Assembly: GCA_026417175.1 (NCBI GenBank) | Contig: JAOADT010000011.1 | Span: forward strand, 1 to 64,000 | Length of the DNA stretch: 64,000 bases | Direction of reading: 5' to 3' | DNA from: Deltaproteobacteria bacterium | Lineage (GTDB): Bacteria > Desulfobacterota > Syntrophorhabdia > Syntrophorhabdales > JANXAF01 | Shown: piece by piece, positions 47,723 to 57,302 of the stretch | Numbering within the stretch: position 1 is the stretch's first letter | How the letters are laid out: each line of letters opens with the position of its first letter | Position numbers and translations under genes: made by a program | Notes under the pieces: model-generated | What the model was told of the DNA's origin: nothing | The model's database searches: none | Seen by the model: only the letters and a program-made list of their open reading frames with translations

Positions 47723-48253
47723 ATGAGGTTCGCTTTTTTTTCGATTTTTACGCTGGTTTTTTTTAGTTTTTCTGTTTTTGCTCAACAGGTAAACATTGGA
47801 TATGTTGATCTTCAAAGAGTTATGTTGGAGTCAGAAAAAGGAAAGGAAGCAAAAAAAACTCTCACTGAGGAAGCAAATAAGATGAAGAAGAGCTTGGATG
47901 CGAAACAGGAGGAATTGCAGAAAATGAAAGACGCCTTAGAAAGGCAAGGAGCCACCATAACTCCCGAGGCAAGAGCTGAAAAAGAAAAGCAGTATCAATC
48001 GAAACTTAGGGACTACCAAAGGGCGTATAGTGACTACCAAGCCGAATTACAACAAAAAGACATGGAGCTCACTCAAGGGATTCTTAAAGAGATAGAAGAG
48101 GTTATAAAGGTTTTGGGAGAAAAAGAGAAGTTTACTATAATTTTTGAGAAAAACCAGGCCGGAATATTATTTGCTACACCTGCGATTGACATAACTGATA
48201 AAGTGATAAAACAGTATAATGAAATGACAAAGAAACAGACTCCTAAGAAGTGA
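47723..48253 (+). CDS. skp: Periplasmic chaperone Skp/OmpH
   Basis: 176 aa. Signal peptide (1-20, cut near VFA-QQ); core strand [14 protein letters not shown]; long coiled-coil arms (about 40-125, rich in K/E/Q); C-terminal strand [15 protein letters not shown]. Carries unfolded outer-membrane proteins to BamA. TAAGGAGGTAAC is a strong ribosome site. Confidence 0.94.
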   Translation: MRFAFFSIFTLVFFSFSVFAQQVNIGYVDLQRVMLESEKGKEAKKTLTEEANKMKKSLDAKQEELQKMKDALERQGATITPEARAEKEKQYQSKLRDYQRAYSDYQAELQQKDMELTQGILKEIEEVIKVLGEKEKFTIIFEKNQAGILFATPAIDITDKVIKQYNEMTKKQTPKK

Positions 48254-49278
48254 TGAAACTTAGGGAGATTTCTGAAATTATAGGTGGAACTGTTTTTGGT
48301 AACGGAGAAGTTGACATAGAAGGAGTTTCTTCAATAAAAGATGCAAAAGAGGGAGATATCACATTCTGTTTCCGTAAGGCATACCTGGACGCCGCTAAAC
48401 AATCCAAAGCAACTGCCCTCGTGATCGGAAAAGATATACCAATTGACCAGCTAGATGTTGAAAATTTAATAGTGGTGGATGATCCTTACGAAGCGTACCT
48501 AAAGACCATAAACCTCTTTGTAAAAGAGGAAAAAGAGGAGCCTTTTATAAGTCCTCTTGCATATATATCAGAGGGAGTAACTTTAGGTGAGAACGTTAGA
48601 ATTTACCCGTTCGTTTATATAGGTAAGGGATCTAAGATTTATAACGGGGTAACCTTATATCCATTTGTGTATATTGGTAGGAATGTAACAATAGGAGAAG
48701 AGTCAAAGATATATCCAAATGTTACCCTCTACGATGGTGTAAGACTTGGGAAAAGAGTTGTAATTCACGCGGGAAGCGTTATCGGGAGTGATGGTTTTGG
48801 TTACACCTGGGATGGAAAAAGGCACATAAAAATACCACAGCTTGGAAGTGTGGAAATTGAAGACGACGTAGAGATAGGCGCAAATGTGACAATAGATCGC
48901 GCCACACTGGGAAAAACGGTAATAGGAAGAGGAACAAAGATAGACAATCTCGTTCAGATTGGTCACAACGTAGTAATTGGAGAAGATTGTATAATTGTTG
49001 CTCAGGTTGGAATTGGAGGGAGCGCTCAAATAGGGAAAAGGGTTATAATTGCGGGACAAGTGGGAATAAGGGACCATGTAAGGATAGAAGATGATGTAAA
49101 GATTGGTGGTCAATCTGGAATTGTTAAGGACATCGAAAAGGGATCAGAGGTTATTGGTACTCCGCATATGGATCGAAGAGAGTGGGCTAGGTTACAGGTT
49201 TATCTGAAACAACTTCCTAATCTTTTTTCTACAGTGAAGGAAATAAAAGAAAAAATAAAGGCTGGAGAACACAAATGA
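48253..49278 (+). CDS. lpxD: UDP-3-O-acylglucosamine N-acyltransferase
   Basis: 341 aa from ATG 48253 (the track's GTG is one codon earlier). N-terminal uridine-binding domain, then a left-handed beta helix of hexapeptides; [15 protein letters not shown] and [15 protein letters not shown] hold the catalytic His. Adds the N-linked acyl chain, third step of lipid A synthesis. Start overlaps the skp stop (TGATG). Confidence 0.95.
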   Translation: MKLREISEIIGGTVFGNGEVDIEGVSSIKDAKEGDITFCFRKAYLDAAKQSKATALVIGKDIPIDQLDVENLIVVDDPYEAYLKTINLFVKEEKEEPFISPLAYISEGVTLGENVRIYPFVYIGKGSKIYNGVTLYPFVYIGRNVTIGEESKIYPNVTLYDGVRLGKRVVIHAGSVIGSDGFGYTWDGKRHIKIPQLGSVEIEDDVEIGANVTIDRATLGKTVIGRGTKIDNLVQIGHNVVIGEDCIIVAQVGIGGSAQIGKRVIIAGQVGIRDHVRIEDDVKIGGQSGIVKDIEKGSEVIGTPHMDRREWARLQVYLKQLPNLFSTVKEIKEKIKAGEHK

Positions 49279-49718
49279 TAGAAGTTAAAGAAATAATTGC
49301 TCTTTTACCGCACAGATTCCCGTTTCTGCTCGTCGATCGAATAGTGGAGCTCGAACCGGGAAAAAGAGCTGTGGGTATTAAAAATGTAACATACAACGAA
49401 CCCTTCTTCGAGGGACATTTCCCAGACTCTCCTATAATGCCAGGCGTTTTAATAATAGAAGCCATGGCCCAGACAGGTGGTGTATTGGCTTTTAAAACTT
49501 TTCCTGAAAAAAAAGGGTCAGTTTTTTTTCTAGGAATAGATGAGGCAAGGTTCAGGAAACCAGTTATTCCTGGTGATCAGCTTAGGATGGTTGTCGAAGT
49601 TGTGAAACACAAAAAAGATATCTGGATATTTGAGGGAAAAGCATATGTGGAAGGTGAAATAGTTGCAGAAGCAAAAATCATGGCCATGCTAAAAGAAGAA
49701 AAGGAGAGTAAAAAGTGA
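49275..49718 (+). CDS. fabZ: 3-hydroxyacyl-ACP dehydratase
   Basis: 147 aa hot-dog fold. Active His in [12 protein letters not shown] and Glu in [26 protein letters not shown] is invariant. Draws on the same 3-hydroxyacyl-ACP pool as LpxA and LpxD, which explains its place between them. ATGA overlaps on both sides of the coupled run. Confidence 0.96.
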   Translation: MIEVKEIIALLPHRFPFLLVDRIVELEPGKRAVGIKNVTYNEPFFEGHFPDSPIMPGVLIIEAMAQTGGVLAFKTFPEKKGSVFFLGIDEARFRKPVIPGDQLRMVVEVVKHKKDIWIFEGKAYVEGEIVAEAKIMAMLKEEKESKK

Positions 49719-50482
49719 TTCATAAGACGGCGATTGTAGATAGAAAAGCAGAAATAGACGATGATGTGTATATTGGTCCTTATTGTATTATAGAAGGAAA
49801 AGTCAAAATAAGAAAAGGAACGAAGCTTTTAAGTCACGTAGTAATACAGGGAAATACAACTATCGGAGAAGACTGTACAATAAGCCCTTTCGCATCTATA
49901 GGCGGTCCACCACAGGACATTACTTACAGGGGAGAAGAGACCGAAACTATAATAGGGAAAAGAAACATAATAAAAGAGTACGTTACCATAAACCGGGGTA
50001 CAACCCACGGGGGCGGCGTGACAAGAATAGGCGACAATAATTTCATCATGGCATACTCCCACATTGCTCACGATTGCAAGGTGGGAAGTAACGTGATTAT
50101 GGCGAACTGTGCAACGCTCGCAGGCCACGTAGAAGTTGATGACAACGTGGTTTTCGGAGGTTTGTGTGCAGTACACCAGTTTTGCAGAATAGGAAGATTT
50201 GCTTTTGTAAGCGGACTTACAGGTGTACCGAAGGATATCCCCCCATTTATGATCGCAGCAGGCAACCGGGCGAAGCTTTACGGATTGAATTTGATCGGAC
50301 TTGAAAGAAATAATTTTCCCAAGGAGGAAATAGCCAAGTTGAAAAAGGCCTATCGTATTCTTTTTAGATCGTCTCTTCCTCTTTCAACCTCTCTCAAGAT
50401 TCTTGAAGAGGAATTGAAAGGAGAAAACATAAAGATCCTAGTTGAGTTTATTCAAAGTTCAAAAAGAGGAATATGCCGGTAA
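49715..50482 (+). CDS. lpxA: UDP-N-acetylglucosamine acyltransferase
   Basis: 255 aa, GTG start. Left-handed beta helix; catalytic His in YSHIAHDCKVG, plus GGLCAVHQFCRIG and the C-terminal helical domain (AAGNRAKLYGLNLIGLER). First committed step of lipid A synthesis. Overlaps the oxidoreductase gene by 10 bases. Confidence 0.96.
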   Translation: MIHKTAIVDRKAEIDDDVYIGPYCIIEGKVKIRKGTKLLSHVVIQGNTTIGEDCTISPFASIGGPPQDITYRGEETETIIGKRNIIKEYVTINRGTTHGGGVTRIGDNNFIMAYSHIAHDCKVGSNVIMANCATLAGHVEVDDNVVFGGLCAVHQFCRIGRFAFVSGLTGVPKDIPPFMIAAGNRAKLYGLNLIGLERNNFPKEEIAKLKKAYRILFRSSLPLSTSLKILEEELKGENIKILVEFIQSSKRGICR

Positions 50483-51381
50483 AAATAGCAGTGGTTGGAC
50501 TCGGACATATGGGAATGTTGCATCTAAAAAAGGCCTTAGCTATTGAAAGTGTAAGAGTTGTGGCCTTGATTGAGAAAAATAGAGAAAAACTCTGCCACCT
50601 GAGGGAAAAATTCCAGATAGACTGTTATGAAAATTACGTTGAGATTGACAAAAAGATTGATGGTGCGATAATTGCTACTCCTGCTACCACTCACTATGAG
50701 ATAGCGAAGTTTTTTTTGGAAAATGGGGTGCATCTCTTCGTAGAGAAACCTCTCGCTATCACTTACAAAGAAGCAGAGGATTTGTGTAATCTCGCAGAAA
50801 GTAAGAGTGTCCAATTACAGGTTGGGTTTCTAGAAAGATATAATCCTGCACTGAGACAGGCGATCCGGATGTTGGAAGATCCAAGATATTTGGAAATGAG
50901 GAGAATGAGTCCCTATACTGGAAGATCGCTTGATGTAAATGTGATAATGGATTTAATGGTTCACGATTTAGATCTTTTGTCCAGCATAAAAAAGGAGAAA
51001 GTTACCTTTGTTTCCGGAAAGGGAGTTAAATTTCTGAGTGACACAGTTGATGAAGCCGTTGCTATTTTGGGTTTTGAAGACGACTCCGTAAGTGTGTGTA
51101 CAGCCAGTAGGATTTCTATTGATAAGGAAAGAAGCTTAAAACTTGTGGACAAAGAGAAAGTTATAAAAGTGGACTTCCTGAACATGACATTGACTGTTGC
51201 TTCAAGAAATGGGTGTGGACTTAGCTTACATTGTTACGAGTTTGAAAAAAAAGACCTAATTAGCGAGGAACTGGAAGATTTTATATCCTCTATAGAGGAA
51301 GGAAAAGAGCCAATAGTTAAAGGTAGGGATACTTTAAATTCAATTTTTTTGGCAGAAAAAATAACAAACTCCCTTTGCTAA
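50473..51381 (+). CDS. Gfo/Idh/MocA-family NAD(P)-dependent oxidoreductase
   Basis: 302 aa. Rossmann motif VAVVGLGHMGMLHLKKA near the start, then VEKPLAITYKEAEDL with the usual lysine. Lies inside the lpx run between lpxA and lpxB, where other bacteria have lpxI or gnnA. GnnA oxidises UDP-GlcNAc at C3 for a 3-amino lipid A, but its partner aminotransferase GnnB is not here. A nucleotide-sugar dehydrogenase role is inferred only from context. Confidence 0.85.
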   Translation: MPVKIAVVGLGHMGMLHLKKALAIESVRVVALIEKNREKLCHLREKFQIDCYENYVEIDKKIDGAIIATPATTHYEIAKFFLENGVHLFVEKPLAITYKEAEDLCNLAESKSVQLQVGFLERYNPALRQAIRMLEDPRYLEMRRMSPYTGRSLDVNVIMDLMVHDLDLLSSIKKEKVTFVSGKGVKFLSDTVDEAVAILGFEDDSVSVCTASRISIDKERSLKLVDKEKVIKVDFLNMTLTVASRNGCGLSLHCYEFEKKDLISEELEDFISSIEEGKEPIVKGRDTLNSIFLAEKITNSLC

Positions 51382-51388
51382 TGACAAA

Positions 51389-52552
51389 GTGAGAAGCTTT
51401 AATGGAAAAATAACAGTAATCTGCGGGGAATACTCTGGAGAAATTCATGCTGCAAATTTAATAAATCGCCTTTCAAAGTTGATTCGGCTGGAGTATCACG
51501 CTGTAGGTGGTAATCTACTTGAAAAACAGGGAGCAAAATTGATTTACGATTACCGACTAATTTCTGTTACGGGACTAACAGAGGTACTCATAAAGTCTAT
51601 TGACATCATAAAGGCATACCAAAAAGTAAAATACCATCTTGAAAAAGATGAGCCATCTCTTCTCATTCTTGTAGATTATCCAGGCTTTAACTTAAAGATA
51701 GCAAAGAAAGCAAAGGAAAGGGGGATACCAGTTGTATATTACATTCCACCTCAAGTGTGGGCTTGGGGTAAGAGGAGGATAAAATATATAAAGGCTTATG
51801 TTGACTTGGTTATATGTTTCTTACCTTTCGAGAAAAAAATATATGATTTTCACTCAATAAGAAACAAATTCGTAGGCCATCCATATGTAAAGACCGTCAA
51901 ACCTCTTTACGAAAGGAATAGATTTTTTGAGGAATTTCGGGTACCACATGGGTGCTCTATTATTGCAATTTTACCTGGAAGCAGAGAAAATGAAGTAAAA
52001 AGGCACATGCCAGAACTATGTAAAGTGATGGAGAGAATTGAAGGTATGGTTGATAATCCTTTTTTTCTTATAGCTCAGGCACCCGGTATATCTACGGGGC
52101 AAATTGGGCCATATCTCCGCTCAACTGATAACGTACGCATAGTAAAGGGTTTATCCCATGACGTGCTTTGTCATTCTGACTGTGCTATTTTGGCTTCAGG
52201 AAGTGCCACTCTCGAGGCGGCCATTTTGGGTACTCCATCTGTAGTTATTTATAAATTGTCTCCTCTTTCTTACCTTTTAGGAAAGTATTTAGTAAAAATT
52301 CCTAACATTAGCTTACCCAATATAATACTTGGAGAAAAGATCTTTGCTGAGTTTATTCAAAAACTAGATCCTGAGAGAATTGCGGTTGTGGTTAAGGATA
52401 TGTTAAGAGATAAGAAAAGAAATATGAAGATAGTAAGTGCTAAGTTGATTGATCTGCTCGGTGGTCCAAGTGTCGACGCGTATGAAAATGCAGCAATAGA
52501 AGTACTTTATTTTTTGAGGGAAATCTATGGGTTTGTACCTGAGGCTGCTTAA
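51389..52552 (+). CDS. lpxB: Lipid-A-disaccharide synthase
   Basis: 387 aa, GTG start. GT19 motifs: CGEYSGEIHAANLI, HAVGGNLLEKQGAKL, VDYPGFNLKIAKKAKERGIPVVYYIPPQVWAW and LPGSRENEVKRHMPE. Joins UDP-2,3-diacyl-GlcN and lipid X. Overlaps msbA by 26 bases. Confidence 0.95.
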   Translation: MRSFNGKITVICGEYSGEIHAANLINRLSKLIRLEYHAVGGNLLEKQGAKLIYDYRLISVTGLTEVLIKSIDIIKAYQKVKYHLEKDEPSLLILVDYPGFNLKIAKKAKERGIPVVYYIPPQVWAWGKRRIKYIKAYVDLVICFLPFEKKIYDFHSIRNKFVGHPYVKTVKPLYERNRFFEEFRVPHGCSIIAILPGSRENEVKRHMPELCKVMERIEGMVDNPFFLIAQAPGISTGQIGPYLRSTDNVRIVKGLSHDVLCHSDCAILASGSATLEAAILGTPSVVIYKLSPLSYLLGKYLVKIPNISLPNIILGEKIFAEFIQKLDPERIAVVVKDMLRDKKRNMKIVSAKLIDLLGGPSVDAYENAAIEVLYFLREIYGFVPEAA

Positions 52553-54296
52553 ATATGTAAAACCTTACTGGATCAAGTTGTTGTTTGCGATGATATTTAT
52601 GTCTCTAGTCTCTGCTTCAAATGGGCTTACTGCCTTTATCGTAAAACCAGTCTTGGATAAGATATTTTTTGAAAAGAATGCCAGTATGCTGTTTATCATA
52701 CCATTCGGGATTATACTTTTGTACATTGCCAAAGGCATATGTGATTACTTTCAAGGTTATCTTATGGGATATGTGGGACAGAGAGTGGTGACAGATATAA
52801 GAAATATACTTTTCAGGGCGGTACAGAGACAACCGCTTTCATTTTTTGACAAGACGCCAACAGGCATAAGCATCTCGAGGGTTATAAACGACGTTAACCT
52901 CATACAGAACACGGTTTCTGATACACTAACAGCTGTGCTAAAAGACGCTCTCACAGTTATTGCGCTCGTATTTGTTGTTTTTTATCGAGACTGGAAGCTT
53001 GCCATAATATCATTCTTAATACTTCCTTTTGCTATATATCCAATAGTCAACTTCGGACGACGTTTAAGGAAAGTAAGTATTAAAACGCAGAAGTCCGTAG
53101 CGAGATTGACAGCTTTCCTTCATGAAAATATTACGGGACAAAGGATAATAAAGGCCTTTTGTATGGAACCATACGAGGAAAGACGATTTGAAGAAGAAAA
53201 TGACAATCTTTTTCAAACTGTTATGAAGAGATACAGAATAAGAGCTCTTTCTTCTCCAATTATGGAGGCTCTTGGGGGTATTGCGGTTGCTGTAATAATA
53301 TGGTATGGCGGAAACCAAGTGATTTCTGGAAAGTCTACCCCTGGCAATTTCTTTTCTTTTATCGCTGCTTTGCTTATGCTTTATGAACCTATAAAAAGGC
53401 TAAACAAAGAGAATCATAACATCCAACAGGGACTGGCAGCAACCCAGAGAGTTTTCGAGATTATAGACAGGGAACCCGAAATAAAAGAAAAAAGAGATGC
53501 AATAGATCTTAAGAATGTACAAGGGGATATCGAGTTTGTAAATGTCTCTTTCAAATACGAAGATAGATATGTTCTCAAAAATATAAATTTAAAAATAAGA
53601 AAAAAAGAGGTTGTTGCTATTGTTGGAGAAAGTGGCGTAGGCAAAACCACGCTTGTTAATCTTATACCTAGGTTCTACGATGTGACGGAAGGTTCCGTAA
53701 AGATTGACGGTATAGATATACGAGATGTGAAGCTAAAGTCTTTAAGGGAAAATGTGGCTATAGTTACCCAAGATGTAATCCTCTTTAACGATTCCATTAT
53801 AAATAACGTGACCTTTGGTCAAGAGATTGATCTTGAAAGAGTTAAATTGGCCATTTCTATGGCTCACGCAGATGAAGTGGTACGTAAGTTACCAAATGGG
53901 CTTCATACAAACATCGGGGAGAAAGGAGTAAGATTGTCTGGGGGTGAGAAACAGAGAATTGCTATAGCAAGGGCCATATACAAGAACGCTCCAATTCTCA
54001 TTCTCGATGAGGCAACCAGCTCTCTGGATTCTGCATCCGAACTTATGGTCCAGAAGGCGATCGAAAACCTAATCAGGGGAAGGACAACTATAATTATAGC
54101 TCATCGTCTATCCACGATTATGGGGGCAGATAGAATAGTGGTTTTGGATAAAGGAAAGATAGTTCAAGAGGGAGACCATCAAACACTTGTCGAAGAAGAG
54201 GGTCCTTACAAGAGGCTTTTTGAATTGCAGTACAGAAAGAAACACAAAAAAGTTATTTCTTTTGAAAAGGCTTTAAAAAATGTGGAAAAGACTTAA
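52527..54296 (+). CDS. msbA: Lipid A export ABC transporter MsbA
   Basis: 589 aa half-transporter. Six membrane spans in the first ~310 residues, then an ATPase with Walker A GESGVGKTT, signature LSGGEKQRIAIARAI, Walker B ILILDEATSSLD and H loop IAHRLST. Flips core-lipid A across the inner membrane. Its end overlaps the DUF374 gene by 17 bases. Confidence 0.94.
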   Translation: MGLYLRLLKYVKPYWIKLLFAMIFMSLVSASNGLTAFIVKPVLDKIFFEKNASMLFIIPFGIILLYIAKGICDYFQGYLMGYVGQRVVTDIRNILFRAVQRQPLSFFDKTPTGISISRVINDVNLIQNTVSDTLTAVLKDALTVIALVFVVFYRDWKLAIISFLILPFAIYPIVNFGRRLRKVSIKTQKSVARLTAFLHENITGQRIIKAFCMEPYEERRFEEENDNLFQTVMKRYRIRALSSPIMEALGGIAVAVIIWYGGNQVISGKSTPGNFFSFIAALLMLYEPIKRLNKENHNIQQGLAATQRVFEIIDREPEIKEKRDAIDLKNVQGDIEFVNVSFKYEDRYVLKNINLKIRKKEVVAIVGESGVGKTTLVNLIPRFYDVTEGSVKIDGIDIRDVKLKSLRENVAIVTQDVILFNDSIINNVTFGQEIDLERVKLAISMAHADEVVRKLPNGLHTNIGEKGVRLSGGEKQRIAIARAIYKNAPILILDEATSSLDSASELMVQKAIENLIRGRTTIIIAHRLSTIMGADRIVVLDKGKIVQEGDHQTLVEEEGPYKRLFELQYRKKHKKVISFEKALKNVEKT

Positions 54297-54941
54297 AACA
54301 TTCCTCATGATTACAATTTTTCCTCCTTTGGTATATCTCTTTCTTTGGTTTCTTAGAATCACATCCTGCGTTGTGCATATTAACAGGGAGTGCGCTCTTG
54401 AAGCATGGTCGAAAGGTAATCTCATAGTTTGTTTCTGGCATGGGAGACTTCTTATGATGCCTTTTGCTTATGAGAGAAAAAAAGGAAAAGTCATAATAAG
54501 TAGACACAGGGACGGAGAGTTCATAGCCAGGGTAATGAGATACTTTAATCTAGCTTCTATTAGGGGATCGTACAGAAAAGGAGGGATAGGAACTTCAAGG
54601 GAGGTGTTAAGAAGTCTTAAGGAAGGATATGATATTGCTATTACGCCAGATGGTCCTAAAGGGCCTAGGTATTTGGTAAAGAAAGGGGTTTTGGAGATAG
54701 CGAGACTTTCTGGGAGACCTATAATTCCTGTTTCTTACAGTGCAAGTAAAAAAAAAGACTTAACTCTTGGGATGAATTTATCATTCCACTTCCTTTTTCC
54801 AAAATTTTTTTCGTCTGGGGTAATCCTATAATAGTTCAATCGGACGAAAAAGATGAAGAGATAGAAAAGAAAAGATTAGCCCTGGAGAAGGCTCTCATTG
54901 AACTTACAGAAAAAGCGGATGGTTTTGCATGTGGAAAATAG
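54280..54941 (+). CDS. DUF374 lysophospholipid/lipid A acyltransferase-like protein, frame broken at an A9 run
   Basis: The open frame from ATG 54280 stops at 54831 after 183 aa. Up to residue ~156 it is a normal DUF374 protein: CFWHGRLLMMPFAY, SRHRDGEFIARVM, AITPDGPKGPRYLVKKG and GRPIIPVSYSASKKK. Past the nine A's at 54748-54756 the -1 frame continues LNSWDEFIIPLPFSKIFFVWG and runs to TAG 54941, the C-terminus expected of this family, giving ~220 aa in all. The restored end overlaps waaA by 13 bases, like its neighbours. The gene is either mis-called by one A, mutated, or read by slippage. Likely acylates lipid A in place of LpxL. Confidence 0.85.
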
Positions 54942-56176
54942 TTTACAGATTTTTTTCTTACTTGTTTCTTATTCCGGGAATTCTTTTTTTACACAGGAAC
55001 GAAAAGACCAAAGGTACTATCAGAGAAAGACTAATACCACCTCAGAAATCTCAAACAGAAAATCAAACTGTATGGATTCATGCGGCATCAATAGGAGAAG
55101 CAATCATAGCGATAGCCATAAAAGAGTTTCTTACATCTAAAAAGAAACTATCGTTTGTGGTCACCACAAACACGATTTACGCAAAAGATCTTCTCAAGAG
55201 AGAGCTTGGAGAAGAAGTTCAGATTTGCTATGCCCCACTTGATGTTAAGTTTTCTGTTAGATCCTTTATGAGAGGACACAATTTCAGAGCACTTTTATTA
55301 ATTGAAACCGAATTGTGGCCAAATATGATTTGGGAAGCAAAAAGAACTGGGGTCCCAGTTCTCATTTTAAACGGAAGGATTTCAGATAGAACATTTCCCA
55401 TATACAGAAAGATCTCTTTTTTCATGAAAGACGTGTTATCAAGTATAGACTTCGTACTTGCTCAATCAGAGTTACACGCCGAAAGATTCCGATATCTCGG
55501 GGTCAAGAAAGATAGGATCCGGGTTATGGGAAATATAAAGTACCTTAGACGAATTGAGATTACAGATGATATGAAAGATAAGAAGAATATAGTCACCTTC
55601 GGAAGCGTAAGATCTGGTGAAAAACGAACTGTTTTGGAAGTGATCGAGCAAGTTAAAGTAAACTATCCATATATTACTTTTTTTGTAGCTCCAAGGGAAT
55701 TCTCGGTTATTTCGGAGCTAGCAAAATCACTGGGAGAACGTTTTCGTTTGGGTTATTTTTCTGCAATAAAAGAGAAAAGCCTTGATCCTTTGAATTTTGA
55801 CGTGGTTATAGTTGACACGGTTGGAGATTTGCCACAAATCTACCGGAAAAGTCTTTTAGCCTTTGTGGGTGGAAGCCTTATTCCGCATGGAGGACATAAT
55901 ATTTTGGAGCCCTTGTTTTTTGGCACGCCCGTTCTGTTTGGTCCATATATAGAAAATTTTAAAGATTTGTCAGAAGATATTATGGCCAATGGTGCAGGAG
56001 CAATGGTAAAGGATCAAGAAGAGCTAAGAAAGATGGTGGAAATGATCATCACTGATGACTCCTTAAGAAAGTCTATGGCTAATAATGGGTGGACTCTTAT
56101 AAAGAAAAAAAAAGATGAGATAGAAAAAGAATTGGAAGTGATTTTTGAATTCATAAATAAGGGAGGAATGTTCTAG
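54929..56176 (+). CDS. waaA: 3-deoxy-D-manno-octulosonic acid (Kdo) transferase
   Basis: 415 aa, GT30. N-terminal membrane anchor (about 5-25), WIHAASIGEAIIAIAIKEFL with the catalytic Glu, VVTTNTIYAKDLL, LLIETELWPNMIWEAKRTGVPV, and C-terminal GGSLIPHGGHNILEPLFFGTPVLFGP. Adds Kdo to lipid IVA. The number of Kdo units added cannot be read from sequence. Confidence 0.94.
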   Translation: MWKIVYRFFSYLFLIPGILFLHRNEKTKGTIRERLIPPQKSQTENQTVWIHAASIGEAIIAIAIKEFLTSKKKLSFVVTTNTIYAKDLLKRELGEEVQICYAPLDVKFSVRSFMRGHNFRALLLIETELWPNMIWEAKRTGVPVLILNGRISDRTFPIYRKISFFMKDVLSSIDFVLAQSELHAERFRYLGVKKDRIRVMGNIKYLRRIEITDDMKDKKNIVTFGSVRSGEKRTVLEVIEQVKVNYPYITFFVAPREFSVISELAKSLGERFRLGYFSAIKEKSLDPLNFDVVIVDTVGDLPQIYRKSLLAFVGGSLIPHGGHNILEPLFFGTPVLFGPYIENFKDLSEDIMANGAGAMVKDQEELRKMVEMIITDDSLRKSMANNGWTLIKKKKDEIEKELEVIFEFINKGGMF

Positions 56177-56178
56177 AG

Positions 56179-56934
56179 ATGGAAGAGTTTTCTGAGCTTT
56201 TAAAGGTAATGGAAGTATTAAGGGGAGATAAAGGGTGTCCCTGGGACAAGAAACAGACACTTAAAGCATTTAAAACGTTTTTACTTGAAGAAGTGTATGA
56301 GCTGATCGAGGCAATAGGAAATAACGATTCGGAATCTATAAAAGAAGAGTTGGGAGATATTCTGTTTCATATAGTATTCATGTCTCAGATATGTAAGGAA
56401 GAAAGGCGTTTTGAAATAAAAGACGTGATAAATTGCGCCCGGGAAAAAATGATTAGAAGACATCCACATGTTTTCGGAAATGAGCAACCACCGGTTTCTG
56501 TTCCCCAAAGGTGGGAGGAGATAAAAAGAAATGAAAAGAATAACTATTCTCTTTTATCCAACATCCCCAAAACCCTTCCCGCTCTTCTTAAGGCTTATGT
56601 GGTTACGAAAAGAGTATCAAGGGTGGGTTTTGATTGGAAGAACATAAATGATGTTTATCGTAAATTGGATGAAGAAATAAACGAGTTGAAGGAGGCTCAG
56701 AAATCGGGTAATATTGAAAAAGTTAAGGAAGAGATCGGAGACATCCTTTTCACGATCGTGAACCTTTCGAGATTACAGGGAATAGACCCAGAGGATGCGC
56801 TTCGTGGAACTATAGAGAAGTTTGTAAATAGATTCGAATATATACAAAATCGAACAGATATCGGAACAACAAATCTCGACGAAATGGACCGATTGTGGGA
56901 AGAAATAAAAAGTATAGAAAAAAAGGGGGTATAA
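56179..56934 (+). CDS. mazG: Nucleoside triphosphate pyrophosphohydrolase MazG
   Basis: 251 aa with two MazG domains: GCPWDKKQTLKAFKTFLLEEVYELIEAI with KEELGDILFHIVF, and KLDEEINELKEAQKSG with EEIGDILFTIVNL; the EExxE...ExxD metal sites are visible in both. Hydrolyses NTPs to NMP and PPi. Ends the outer-membrane operon; its stop lies inside the terminator. Confidence 0.95.
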   Translation: MEEFSELLKVMEVLRGDKGCPWDKKQTLKAFKTFLLEEVYELIEAIGNNDSESIKEELGDILFHIVFMSQICKEERRFEIKDVINCAREKMIRRHPHVFGNEQPPVSVPQRWEEIKRNEKNNYSLLSNIPKTLPALLKAYVVTKRVSRVGFDWKNINDVYRKLDEEINELKEAQKSGNIEKVKEEIGDILFTIVNLSRLQGIDPEDALRGTIEKFVNRFEYIQNRTDIGTTNLDEMDRLWEEIKSIEKKGV

Positions 56935-56943
56935 CCCCCTTTT
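56921..56943. terminator. Bidirectional terminator between mazG and the cold-shock gene
   Basis: AAAAGGGGG and CCCCCTTTT pair as a 9-bp stem around a 5-base loop; A and T tracts on the two sides serve both strands. Both stop codons lie at its edges, so two convergent genes share it. Confidence 0.8.
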
Positions 56944-57145
56944 ATTTTGCCTTTGTTACATTTGCTGCCTGAGGACCCTTTGGACCCTTAACAATATCGA
57001 ACTCCACTTTTTCGCCCTGCTTTAAAGTTTTGAACCCGTCCTGTTTGATCGCAGAAAAATGGACAAAAACGTCTTCTCCATTTTCCTGTTCGATAAAACC
57101 ATAACCCTTTGAATCGTTGAACCACTTAACCTTACCTACTGGCAT
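56942..57145 (-). CDS. Cold-shock domain protein
   Basis: 67 aa. One CSD with RNP1 KGYGFIEQE and RNP2 VFVHFSAI; begins [14 protein letters not shown]. Single-strand nucleic-acid chaperone. AAAGGAG precedes the ATG; the predicted leader of ~40 bases is much shorter than that of E. coli cspA, so it is probably not cold-induced by the same RNA switch. Confidence 0.95.
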   Translation of the reverse strand: MPVGKVKWFNDSKGYGFIEQENGEDVFVHFSAIKQDGFKTLKQGEKVEFDIVKGPKGPQAANVTKAK

Positions 57146-57192
57146 ACTTCTTAACTCCTTTCAAGAAAATTAAAGCTGCGAAGCTTTGTGCT

Positions 57193-57221
57193 ATCTTATG
57201 ATTATTTGGGTTGTATGTCAA
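57193..57221 (-). promoter_or_regulatory. Promoter of the cold-shock gene
   Basis: Minus strand: TTGACA (57216-57221), 17-base spacer, TAAGAT (57193-57198). Start of transcription would be near 57186, about 40 bases before the ATG. Confidence 0.65.
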
Positions 57222-57260
57222 GACAAATCTTTCTGTATTTAATTAGTCAGAGATTTAAGG

Positions 57261-57266
57261 TATAAT
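57261..57266 (+). promoter_or_regulatory. -10 box before the DUF39 gene
   Basis: Perfect TATAAT, with a second one at 57276-57281. No convincing -35 hexamer is seen for either. The first leaves a ~30-base leader holding the AGGAGG ribosome site. Confidence 0.4.
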
Positions 57267-57302
57267 CTATGGCCTTATAATACAGCGAAGTAGGAGGTGC
57301 TT

